Source: Lachnospiraceae bacterium | GTDB lineage: Bacteria; Bacillota; Clostridia; Lachnospirales; Lachnospiraceae | Reading direction: 5' to 3' | Length of the DNA: 39,670 nt | Assembly (NCBI GenBank): GCA_024695145.1 | Contig: JAILIS010000014.1 | Location: 1 to 39,670 of the forward strand | In this document: one piece after another, positions 16,457 through 24,204 of the stretch | Layout of the letters: the number at the start of each line of letters is the position of its first letter | Numbering within the stretch: position 1 is the first letter of the stretch | Position numbers and translations under genes: made by a program | Notes under the pieces: generated by a model | Told to the model about the DNA's origin: nothing | Database searches by the model: none | What the model saw: only the letters and a program-made list of their open reading frames with translations

Positions 16457-17280
16457 AATGCTTCACCTACTTTCTCAAGATCTGCCATGGCGACTTCATA
16501 CTGCTCATCATTGGGTGCCTTGCCATGCCATCCCGCCTGGCCTTCCATGAATGAAACTCCCTTACCTTTAACGGACTTCATGATGATGGCGGTCGGCATT
16601 CCTTTTGTATTCCTTGCTTCCTTAAAAGCATCCCTGATCTGATCAAAATCATGGGCATCGATATTGATCACATGGAAATTAAATGCTTCGAACTTCTTGT
16701 CGATCGGATAAGGATTACATACATCCTCTATTTTTCCGTCGATCTGGAGACCGTTATTATCAACGACAACAACGAGATTGTCGAGCTTTTTATGTCCGGC
16801 GAACATTGCTGCTTCCCAGACCTGGCCTTCCGCTATTTCACCGTCACCGAGAAGGGTATATACACGATAGCTGTCATTTGACAGTTTTGCGGACAGTGCC
16901 ATGCCTACAGCCACCGAAATGCCCTGGCCGAGGGATCCGCTTGACATATCAACCCCGGGCGTATGCTGCATGCAGGGATGTCCCTGAAGATGAGATCCGA
17001 GCTTACGAAGCGTTGTAAGCTCTTCTACAGGAAAATAGCCTCTTTGTGCAAGAGCCGAATAAAGAGCCGGAGCACAATGGCCCTTTGAAAGTACGAATCT
17101 GTCACGATCCGCCTTCTTCGGATCCTTGGGATCGATGTTCATTTCTTCGAAATAGAGAAATGTCATAAGGTCCGCACAGGACAGTGATCCGCCGGGATGA
17201 CCGGCCTTGGCTGAATGAACTGCCGTAACGATTCCTTTACGGACCTCATTAGCCGTTTTTGCCAAATCCAAATTGTTCAT
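16444..17280 (-). CDS. Transketolase, N-terminal (TPP-binding) subunit
   Basis: A 278-residue thiamine-diphosphate-binding half of transketolase. Seen are the HPGGSLSCADLM region (28-39), SKGHCAPALYSAL (65-76) and the TPP/Mg motif GDGEIAEGQVWEA starting at residue 145, closed by VVVDNNGLQIDG. An AAGGA site lies 8 bases before the ATG. It works as a heteromer with the C-terminal subunit encoded next. The 53-base gap after the preceding large surface-protein gene shows no obvious terminator, so co-transcription is likely. Confidence 0.95.
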   Translation of the reverse strand: MNNLDLAKTANEVRKGIVTAVHSAKAGHPGGSLSCADLMTFLYFEEMNIDPKDPKKADRDRFVLSKGHCAPALYSALAQRGYFPVEELTTLRKLGSHLQGHPCMQHTPGVDMSSGSLGQGISVAVGMALSAKLSNDSYRVYTLLGDGEIAEGQVWEAAMFAGHKKLDNLVVVVDNNGLQIDGKIEDVCNPYPIDKKFEAFNFHVINIDAHDFDQIRDAFKEARNTKGMPTAIIMKSVKGKGVSFMEGQAGWHGKAPNDEQYEVAMADLEKVGEALCQK

Positions 17281-17333
17281 AGCTTAGTCCTTTCTGTTCA
17301 AGATTTTTACTGTTCAAAGATTATAGCAGACTT

Positions 17334-19133
17334 CTATTTTGTTTTCCACAGAGGATCATCTTCAATCGCATAATAATATGAATTGACCGGAAGAAGAGTC
17401 CTGTTGTGTATCTCCACTGCCTCCCAGATGACTCCGGCGCTGGCAAGCGGAACATGATACTTTCCGATATGTCCTTCGCTGTCATAAACATCAACATATA
17501 CACAGCTTCCTGTCATATTATACGACATTGTATCATTGGATGTAATGCTTCCGAAATCGGTAACATATATCCTGTAGTCATCCGTTCCGGCGTTGTCTAT
17601 TTCCAGAGTCTCCGCGGTTGACAGTCCGAGACTGTCATTGCCGGATCTGATCACTCTGACCTGCTGTGATGAGATCGCTGTCGTATCAAGATCAAGAGGT
17701 GCTGCTTCCCACGAGACTACAGCCATATACGTATCCTCATCCACATCCGGTGCTGCGAATCCGATCGCAAACTGGTGATCAAGCCTTATTATCACTGACA
17801 GAAACAGGGTTTCGTAACCGCCTTTTGATATCTGTGCGGTATAGCTGCCGGCTCTTAATGATATGACTGCCGTCCCGTTATCATCCAGCTGTCCCGTTTC
17901 TACAGTTTCTCCCGTCCGGTTATTGAGTCCTCTTCTGATCTCAACATCCGCACCGGCAAGCGGTTTGTTCGGGTCGGTCGCATCTCTTACCACAAACTGG
18001 GAAGGATATAAAGCTCCGTTTTCCGAATATCCCATATATATAGGCTCTACAGCATACTTCCCTGATCCCGAAAGCGCGGTTATCCCATAGACATTCGTTT
18101 CGTCGAGTGTATCCTTCTTTGCTTCCACGCGATAAGTCTTATCATCCGCACAGTCGATGGAGACTTTGTAAAATCCGTCGCCGTCAGTCACCGCTTCGGC
18201 AACGACACTGTCATCATTTTCGCACCTTACGACTATGGAAGCATCCTCCATGGGCATCGAGAATTCATCCATAACGTATCCGTAGAGCATCTGTGTCTCC
18301 TCCAGAGCCGGAGCGATATTATATACATAGTATGCCCTGTTGATCATCTCTTCTTCGAGATAATCATACTGATCTTTCGTTCCGCTGCTGTAGGTATCCA
18401 TATTAGCCAGTGTGTATTCCATGGGCTTGTTATCGGAGCAGTATATATACCTGACCATGCAGTCATTTTTGAAATAGTAACGGGATTCAATATCCGTAGA
18501 CGAAAGTTTGACGGGCTTATCGACATATGTCGTATAATCCGACACATAGTTGATATTTCCGTTATCATAATAATAATCTATGATCCGTCTGTGGTCTCCG
18601 GAAGTTTCTATTTCCGTTATCTTTTCCGTCAGGTCATTTTCGGGATTGATATAAACCTTGTATTCCGAAATATCGTTATTGGTCAGCTTTACCGATACCC
18701 GTCTGTATGTATATGTATTGACAGGGGCATTTGCCGGATCCTTAACATTTTCGATGCGGGAGAATACCGAATCCTTCCATTTCAGATCTGCGTTTCTCTT
18801 TCCGGGCTTAAACATCTCCACCGAATAATCAACTATTCCGGTTTCCGGATCCATCAGCTCGTCTAAAGGAAGTACGTGATCGGGGATGTTCTCTTCCGTT
18901 TTTTCCGTATCGGGTGCAGGAGTGGGTGAAGGTTTTTCCTCTTCATCCCTTATCTCTTCTTTCTCTGTTTCAGCCTGTGTTTTGGCGGCAACTTCCAGAT
19001 CGTGATTACGGAATATGGCTTTGACTCCTACGTAGGATGCCACCATCACCGCAATAAGAGCGACCGAATATATCAGGACTCCGACCATGGTAACGGAGAA
19101 TCCGTATTTGTGTTTTTTGTCTTTTTGCATCAT
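17334..19133 (-). CDS. Membrane-anchored surface protein with carboxypeptidase-regulatory-like and DUF2135/YfaP-like domains
   Basis: A 599-residue protein with no catalytic family I recognise. A short cytoplasmic tail and one membrane segment (about 11-35) are followed by an acidic, Pro/Thr-rich linker (about 50-85). A region with Tyr-rich repeated strands (100-260) comes next, then two tandem carboxypeptidase-regulatory/Cna-B-like beta-sandwiches (GYVMDEFSMPMEDASIVV near 287; NKPLAGADVEIRRG near 380). The C-terminal ~140 residues, with AAPLDLDTT and ending NRTLLPVNSYYY, resemble the DUF2135/YfaP pattern but with degenerate DLD surroundings. The gene overlaps galM by ATGA. A structural or binding role outside the cell is likely. 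Confidence 0.7.
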   Translation of the reverse strand: MMQKDKKHKYGFSVTMVGVLIYSVALIAVMVASYVGVKAIFRNHDLEVAAKTQAETEKEEIRDEEEKPSPTPAPDTEKTEENIPDHVLPLDELMDPETGIVDYSVEMFKPGKRNADLKWKDSVFSRIENVKDPANAPVNTYTYRRVSVKLTNNDISEYKVYINPENDLTEKITEIETSGDHRRIIDYYYDNGNINYVSDYTTYVDKPVKLSSTDIESRYYFKNDCMVRYIYCSDNKPMEYTLANMDTYSSGTKDQYDYLEEEMINRAYYVYNIAPALEETQMLYGYVMDEFSMPMEDASIVVRCENDDSVVAEAVTDGDGFYKVSIDCADDKTYRVEAKKDTLDETNVYGITALSGSGKYAVEPIYMGYSENGALYPSQFVVRDATDPNKPLAGADVEIRRGLNNRTGETVETGQLDDNGTAVISLRAGSYTAQISKGGYETLFLSVIIRLDHQFAIGFAAPDVDEDTYMAVVSWEAAPLDLDTTAISSQQVRVIRSGNDSLGLSTAETLEIDNAGTDDYRIYVTDFGSITSNDTMSYNMTGSCVYVDVYDSEGHIGKYHVPLASAGVIWEAVEIHNRTLLPVNSYYYAIEDDPLWKTK

Positions 19134-20167
19134 TTGAATTTATATATCGTTGTTGTTTCGTATTTCTCTCCCTTGTCAAATACCGGGCACTTAAACGCCG
19201 GATCATTGGCACTGTTCGGGAAATACTGTGTCTCCAGACAGAATCCCATACGCACACCGTATACCGCTTTGTCTTTTCCATCCTGTGTTGCGATAAGGTT
19301 TCCGGAATAGAACTGTATGCCCGGAAGATCCGAATAAACTTCCATACATCTTCCGTCAGCTGCAGCTGTTGCGACCAGTCTTGATTTTCCGTCATATCCG
19401 TCCACGGCAAAATTATGATCGTATCCCTTTACATATTTGAGCTGTTCGAAATCCGCTCCGATGTCCTGTCCGATAGCCTTCTGTGACGTAAAGTCCATAG
19501 GTGTTCCTTTTACTGATGCTATCTCACCGGTAGGTATCGAAGCTGAGTCGATCACGGGCGTATAGTTTGATGCATTGATCGTAAGCAGTGTGTTTTCTAT
19601 GGAACCCGAATCATGTCCCGACAGATTGAAGTAGGTATGATTTGTCATGTTGATGATCGTTTTCCTGTCACTGACACCTTCATATGATATCTTTACAGCG
19701 TTGTCATCCGTGAGTGTATATGTTACGGACACATCAAAATTTCCCGGGAATCCGTTCTCCATATCCGGTGAATGATAGGAAAACTTTACGCTGTCATCTC
19801 CGGGCTCGGCCTTCCACAGAACCTTGTGCATTCCTTTGTGGGAATCCGAGTGAAGGTTATTGTCGTTATCGTTTACGGAAAGTGAATATTCAACTCCATC
19901 CAGTGTAAACTTTGCCTTCGCGGTACGGTTGGCTACCCTTCCGATCGTTGCACCGAAGAAGCTGGCATTTATCAGATACTGCTCTCCGATATCAAATCCG
20001 AGGATGATATCTTTAAGTTCGCCTTTGTCATTCGGCACAACAAGATTGACAAGCGTTGCTCCCAGATTGGTCACCGCAGCCTCCATGCCGTTTGCGTTCT
20101 TCATGGTATAAAGCTTGATATCATTGCCAAATACCGTTTTTCCGAATTGTGTAACATTTACGCTCAT
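19130..20167 (-). CDS. galM: Aldose 1-epimerase (mutarotase)
   Basis: Interconverts alpha and beta anomers of aldohexoses such as galactose or glucose, feeding sugar kinases. From the ATG at 20167 the protein is 345 residues, the usual length. Motifs are GRVANR (76-81), NHTYFNLSG with catalytic His177 and MGFCLETQYFPNS with catalytic Glu312. I prefer this start over a frame reaching 20227 because AGGAGAAG lies directly upstream and the homologous N-terminus begins here. It has no signal peptide, so it is cytoplasmic. It follows recR by 37 bases and overlaps the next gene by four. Confidence 0.95.
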   Translation of the reverse strand: MSVNVTQFGKTVFGNDIKLYTMKNANGMEAAVTNLGATLVNLVVPNDKGELKDIILGFDIGEQYLINASFFGATIGRVANRTAKAKFTLDGVEYSLSVNDNDNNLHSDSHKGMHKVLWKAEPGDDSVKFSYHSPDMENGFPGNFDVSVTYTLTDDNAVKISYEGVSDRKTIINMTNHTYFNLSGHDSGSIENTLLTINASNYTPVIDSASIPTGEIASVKGTPMDFTSQKAIGQDIGADFEQLKYVKGYDHNFAVDGYDGKSRLVATAAADGRCMEVYSDLPGIQFYSGNLIATQDGKDKAVYGVRMGFCLETQYFPNSANDPAFKCPVFDKGEKYETTTIYKFK

Positions 20168-20204
20168 AATCTTCTCCTTTTCATGTTTGCCTGATCTTTG
20201 ACAC

Positions 20205-20801
20205 TTACAGTTCCACCCGGGCATCAAGTGCCCTAGACAGTGTCACCTCATCTATGTACTCGAGCTCACCACCGACGGGAACACCGCTTGCGATACGTGT
20301 GACTTTTATACCTGTGGGTTTGATCAGTTTGCTTATGTACATCGCGGTAGTCTCGCCTTCAATACTTGAATTGGTCGCTATGATGACCTCATCCACGTCT
20401 TCCTGAAGGCGCTGTATCAATTCCTTCAGCCTTATCTGTGAAGGACCTATCCCGAGACTCGGATTGATGGCCCCATGCAGGACATGATATACACCTTCAT
20501 ACTTGCCGGTCTTCTCGTAAGCCGTCATGTCCCTCGGATTTTCAACAACCATTATCTGCTTTTTGTTTCTGGCGGGATTCGAACACACCGGACAGACATC
20601 TCTGTCGGTCAGTGTGCAACATACGCCGCAGTACCTGATGTTCTCCCTTGCCTGAGTCATGGCTTCCGCAAGCTTTGTCACCTGTTCTTTCGGCATATTG
20701 ATTATGTGAAAAGCCAGTCTTTGAGCCGACTTGCTGCCTATGCCCGGAAGCACGGCAAGTTCCGCTATCAGTCTGCTGATATAGCCGCTGTAAATATCCA
20801 T
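20205..20801 (-). CDS. recR: Recombination mediator RecR
   Basis: A 198-residue protein acting with RecF/RecO to load RecA at gaps. Visible features are the N-terminal helix-hairpin-helix (LAVLPGIGSKSAQRLAFH), a four-cysteine zinc finger (C58, C61, C70, C73) and a Toprim domain (IMVVENPRDMTAYEKTGKYEG). The length matches the family. The order dnaX-ybaB-recR is conserved across bacteria, supporting all three calls. Confidence 0.97.
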   Translation of the reverse strand: MDIYSGYISRLIAELAVLPGIGSKSAQRLAFHIINMPKEQVTKLAEAMTQARENIRYCGVCCTLTDRDVCPVCSNPARNKKQIMVVENPRDMTAYEKTGKYEGVYHVLHGAINPSLGIGPSQIRLKELIQRLQEDVDEVIIATNSSIEGETTAMYISKLIKPTGIKVTRIASGVPVGGELEYIDEVTLSRALDARVEL

Positions 20802-20835
20802 ATACTCCCCCTGTCTTTAATGCTTTAAGGACCGG

Positions 20836-21183
20836 TTAAAACGGTAACCCCCCGCCGATACCGCCTGTCAGGCGACCCATACTGGATGAACTTTCCTCCT
20901 CGATCATGCGAAGAGCTTCATTTACAGCTGCCATGATAAGATCTTCAAGTGTTTCAATGTCATCCGGATCGACCGCTTCCTCTGAAAGCTTCAGTTTTGT
21001 GACCTCATGTTTACCCGTGATCGTGACCTCAACAGCCCCTCCGCCGGATTTTGCTGTAAATTCTTTTTCTTCAAGTTCTTTCTGGCTCTCCTCCATCTGG
21101 CGCTGCATTTTCTGAGCCTGTTTCATCAGATTTGCCATATTTCCCGGCATTCCTCCGCCGGGGAATCCTCCTCTTTTTGCCAT
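20836..21183 (-). CDS. ybaB: YbaB/EbfC nucleoid-associated protein
   Basis: A 115-residue DNA-binding protein that forms tweezer-like dimers. The N-terminus is Gly/Met-rich (GGFPGGGMPGNMANLMKQAQ), followed by a coiled-coil helix (about 17-45) and the conserved core VEVTITGKHEVTKLKLS. I choose the ATG at 21183 rather than 21189 because AAGGAG directly abuts the first ATG but is spaced six bases from the second. The C-terminus ends in a Ser/Gly-rich tail. It lies between dnaX and recR. Confidence 0.95.
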   Translation of the reverse strand: MAKRGGFPGGGMPGNMANLMKQAQKMQRQMEESQKELEEKEFTAKSGGGAVEVTITGKHEVTKLKLSEEAVDPDDIETLEDLIMAAVNEALRMIEEESSSSMGRLTGGIGGGLPF

Positions 21184-21216
21184 TTTCATCTCCTTAACTG
21201 TTTATTCCGGTCATTA

Positions 21217-22818
21217 TCAAAAATCAGAATCGTCAACCGTAACTTCCATTCCGAATACCGAAACGGGCGGATAGTACTCCCCGTTCTCCTTCGCCTTATT
21301 GGCGGAAGCGAGTTCATACTCCACCTCTTTTTTCATAACCTTTTTAAATACGCTGTCAAGGCTTTCCCTGAAAGCGTCTTCGTTACACAGGAGCATCTGT
21401 GTATCATCTTCAAACTGGATGATCAGTTTCCCGTCTGACGGTCGTACCGAAGGTGTTGCTTTGCACAGACATGCCGAATACATTCCCGGCATTGATCTTG
21501 CTATCTCCTGCCACCGTTCATTAACGCTTTTCAGATCATCGGTTGTTGCCTTCGGAAGCTTTAATGCTTCTTCCGTGGCGCTCTTTTTTGCCGATCTTTC
21601 CGATGCGTCTTCCGACGGCAGACTTTCTTTTACTCTCTTATTGTAAGTCTCCTTTGTGAGACTTCCGCTGTCCATCAGTTCTTCAATGATCTTCAGTCTG
21701 TCGGCCAGTGATGTGATATCGGTTTCCATCTTCGGTCTGCATATCTTTATCACCGCTATCTCGATCAGGACCCTTTTCTGTGTTGCATATCTGAGACTGT
21801 TGGAAAGCTCCGAAAAAATACGTATGAAGCGAAGGAGGGTCTCCTCACTTACAGCCTCTGCTTCCGTTTTGATGAGAGCAAGATTATCAGCCGAGGTATC
21901 GACTATCTCCGAAACATCCTCGGCCGTTTTGGCAAGCAGGACATTTCGCATATGCCATATAAAATCGTTTGTAAAAACAGCGATATCTCTTCCCTGGGCA
22001 AGTATCCTGTCAATAAGGTCAACACAGTCCGTGACGGATCTTGCGCACAGATCCCGCAGAAATTCGGAAAAGATCGATGTATCAACAGCACCGAGTACTT
22101 CAAGAGCTCTTTCGTAAGTGATCTCTTTGCCGAGAAAAAACGAGGAGCACTGATCCAGCAAAGAGAGTGCATCACGCATACCGCCCTCAGCCTTTGACGC
22201 TATATAGCTCACGGCCTTCTCTTCGACTTTGATACCTTCATTTTGCGCAACTTCCAGGAGTCTCTTTTCGATGGTATCCTTACCGATCCTTTTAAAATCA
22301 TACCGCTGACATCTTGAAAGGATCGTAACGGGTATCTTGTGGGGCTCTGTCGTGGCAAGAATAAACACCACGTACCCCGGGGGTTCTTCTATGGTCTTTA
22401 AAAGAGCATTAAATGCCTCCTTTGTGATCTGATGTGCTTCATCGATTATATACACTTTGTATCTGGCATTTGTCGGAGAGTATACAACGCTTTCCTTTAT
22501 CTGCCTGGCATCATCGACTCCGTTGTTTGAAGCCGCATCCATCTCAATAACATTAAGAGATGTTCCGGCAGCTATGCTCTTACAGCTTTCACACTGTCCG
22601 CACGGATTTCCGTTTACGGGATTTTCACAGTTGACGGCTTTGGCAAAGACCTTTGCCGCACTTGTTTTTCCCGTACCGCGTGTCCCGCAGAACAGATACG
22701 CATGGCCGATCCTGTTGGCTTCTATCTGATTGCGCAGAGTTGTAACTATTGCATCCTGGCCCTTTATATCATCAAAGGACGCCGGACGCCATTTTCTGTA
22801 TAGTGCTATGTAAGACAT
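21217..22818 (-). CDS. dnaX: DNA polymerase III subunit gamma/tau
   Basis: A 533-residue clamp-loader ATPase. Residues 1-220 hold the AAA+ core with Walker A GTRGTGKT (45-52), a zinc module (C64, C73, C76, C79) and DEAH Walker B (YIIDEAH), followed by the lid and collar domains. The C-terminal part past about 390 is charged and variable. The ATG follows the pfkA stop codon without a gap, and the upstream site is weak (GGTG), so translation is probably coupled. An in-phase slippery heptamer at codons 410-412 could also give a shorter gamma-like form (separate entry). Confidence 0.97.
   Translation of the reverse strand: MSYIALYRKWRPASFDDIKGQDAIVTTLRNQIEANRIGHAYLFCGTRGTGKTSAAKVFAKAVNCENPVNGNPCGQCESCKSIAAGTSLNVIEMDAASNNGVDDARQIKESVVYSPTNARYKVYIIDEAHQITKEAFNALLKTIEEPPGYVVFILATTEPHKIPVTILSRCQRYDFKRIGKDTIEKRLLEVAQNEGIKVEEKAVSYIASKAEGGMRDALSLLDQCSSFFLGKEITYERALEVLGAVDTSIFSEFLRDLCARSVTDCVDLIDRILAQGRDIAVFTNDFIWHMRNVLLAKTAEDVSEIVDTSADNLALIKTEAEAVSEETLLRFIRIFSELSNSLRYATQKRVLIEIAVIKICRPKMETDITSLADRLKIIEELMDSGSLTKETYNKRVKESLPSEDASERSAKKSATEEALKLPKATTDDLKSVNERWQEIARSMPGMYSACLCKATPSVRPSDGKLIIQFEDDTQMLLCNEDAFRESLDSVFKKVMKKEVEYELASANKAKENGEYYPPVSVFGMEVTVDDSDF
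21536..21589 (-). promoter_or_regulatory. Candidate programmed -1 frameshift signal in dnaX
   Basis: The minus strand has A-AAA-AAG at 21589-21583, in the phase needed for -1 slippage (GCA AAA AAG in the zero frame, Lys411-Lys412). After a 7-base spacer, CGGAAG (21575-21570) pairs with CTTCCG (21558-21553) around an 11-base loop. In the -1 frame the reading continues for 15 codons to TGA at 21538-21536. The product would be 427 residues, close to the 431 of E. coli gamma, which uses the same heptamer. A purine-rich GGAAAG lies about 10 bases upstream. Confidence 0.55.
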
Positions 22819-23892
22819 TTAATCACCGAAACTGATACCCAGCATTTTGGCTTCCTGAATGATCGTTGCATTGGGATCAAGCATTTTCAGCTTGCCGGCA
22901 ACATCTTCAAGAGGCACTTTAACGATCTCACGGTTACGGTATCCGACCATGAATCCGTACTCACCTTCAAGAATGAGCTTACCCGCTTCGGCACCAAGCC
23001 TGCTGGCAAATACTCTGTCGTAAGGGCAGGGGCTGCCGCCTCTCTGGGTATGTCCGGGAACCGTGACCCTGACCTCCTGTCCGGTCCGCTCCTGTATGCC
23101 GGCAGCAACTTCATATGAAACCGACGGATGAGAAAGCTTCTCACGCTTCTTGGCAAATTCCTTCTTTGAAAGCTTTGCATCTTCTTTGCTGATGGCACCT
23201 TCGGCCACTGCGATGATCGTGAATCTGCTTCCGTTAGCCTCGCGCTGCCTGATAGCTTCAACTATCTTATCCATGTCATAGGGGATCTCGGGTATCAGGA
23301 TGATATCCGCGCCGCCTGCCATTCCGGCATTAAGTGTCAGATAACCGACCTTGTGTCCCATGACTTCAACTATAAACACTCTGCTGTGGGATGCAGCCGT
23401 GGTGTGTATGCAGTCGATACATTCCGTAGCGATATCCACCGCCGACTGGAACCCGAAAGTCATATCGGTACCGTAAAGATCGTTGTCTATCGTCTTCGGA
23501 AGAGTGATTATATTAAGGCCTTCCTGACGGAGCAGATTTGCTGTTTTGTGAGTACCGTTTCCGCCAAGTATAACGATGCAGTCAAGACGAAGTTTATAGT
23601 AGTTCTGTTTCATTGCCTCTACTTTGTCGAGACCGTTCTCATCCGGATCCTTTATCGTCTTGAACGGTGTTCTGCTGCTTCCGAGTATTGTTCCTCCGAC
23701 AGTCAGTATTCCCGCAAAATCTCTGCCCGTAAGCATTTTAAAGTCACCGTAGATCAGCCCTTTGTACCCGTTGAGGAATCCGTATATCTCAACGTCCTCC
23801 TTGCTGTTTACAAGAGACTTTACCACACCTCTCATTGCGGCGTTAAGTGCCTGACAGTCTCCTCCGCTTGTGAGCATTCCGATTCTCTTCAT
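22819..23892 (-). CDS. pfkA: 6-phosphofructokinase (group III type)
   Basis: A 357-residue glycolytic enzyme that phosphorylates fructose 6-phosphate. Seen are MLTSGGDCQALNAAMRG at the N-terminus, the nucleotide region ILGGNGTHKTA (GGNG at 110-113), PKTIDND (132-138) and VEVMGHKVGYLT. The classical ATP enzymes read GGDG and PGTIDND, and PPi enzymes read GGDD and PKTIDND. Here a Gly at the donor-selecting position is combined with the Lys of the PPi/group III branch, and the Asp of GGDG is Asn. ATP use is more likely, but the donor needs testing. It lies between the acp gene and dnaX. Confidence 0.93.
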   Translation of the reverse strand: MKRIGMLTSGGDCQALNAAMRGVVKSLVNSKEDVEIYGFLNGYKGLIYGDFKMLTGRDFAGILTVGGTILGSSRTPFKTIKDPDENGLDKVEAMKQNYYKLRLDCIVILGGNGTHKTANLLRQEGLNIITLPKTIDNDLYGTDMTFGFQSAVDIATECIDCIHTTAASHSRVFIVEVMGHKVGYLTLNAGMAGGADIILIPEIPYDMDKIVEAIRQREANGSRFTIIAVAEGAISKEDAKLSKKEFAKKREKLSHPSVSYEVAAGIQERTGQEVRVTVPGHTQRGGSPCPYDRVFASRLGAEAGKLILEGEYGFMVGYRNREIVKVPLEDVAGKLKMLDPNATIIQEAKMLGISFGD

Positions 23893-23912
23893 AGATCCAC
23901 ACCCTTTCTTTA

Positions 23913-24155
23913 TTAATTTGCTTCTTCCAGAATAACGTCAACCATTTCGCCGACGTTTTTCAGCTTTACTATAGTCTTCATATCGAAGCTGATATCAAAT
24001 TCCTCTTCCACCGCATCTATCAGAGTGATATGGATGAGGGAATCCCATCCTTCCACATCAGCGGCTGTCGTCTCGTCATTTACCGTAAGCTCTTCGTCAT
24101 CAAAAACATCTGCAAATACGGCATTCAGTCTTTCATACACTTCTTCACGGGTCAT
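23913..24155 (-). CDS. Acyl carrier protein paired with an FkbH-like enzyme
   Basis: An 80-residue acidic four-helix carrier protein. The phosphopantetheine attachment Ser39 lies in EGWDSLIHITLID, the pattern of carriers from secondary-metabolite or specialised pathways rather than the DSLD type of fatty-acid synthesis. An AGGAGAG site lies 8 bases before the ATG. The gene follows the FkbH-like gene by 49 bases and is followed by pfkA after 20 bases. It probably carries a glyceryl or related acyl unit made by its neighbour. No ketosynthase or adenylation gene is nearby. Confidence 0.9.
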   Translation of the reverse strand: MTREEVYERLNAVFADVFDDEELTVNDETTAADVEGWDSLIHITLIDAVEEEFDISFDMKTIVKLKNVGEMVDVILEEAN

Positions 24156-24204
24156 TTTTCGTACTCTCCTGTCTTATAATCAGTCGGTATTATATTCACG
24201 GATC

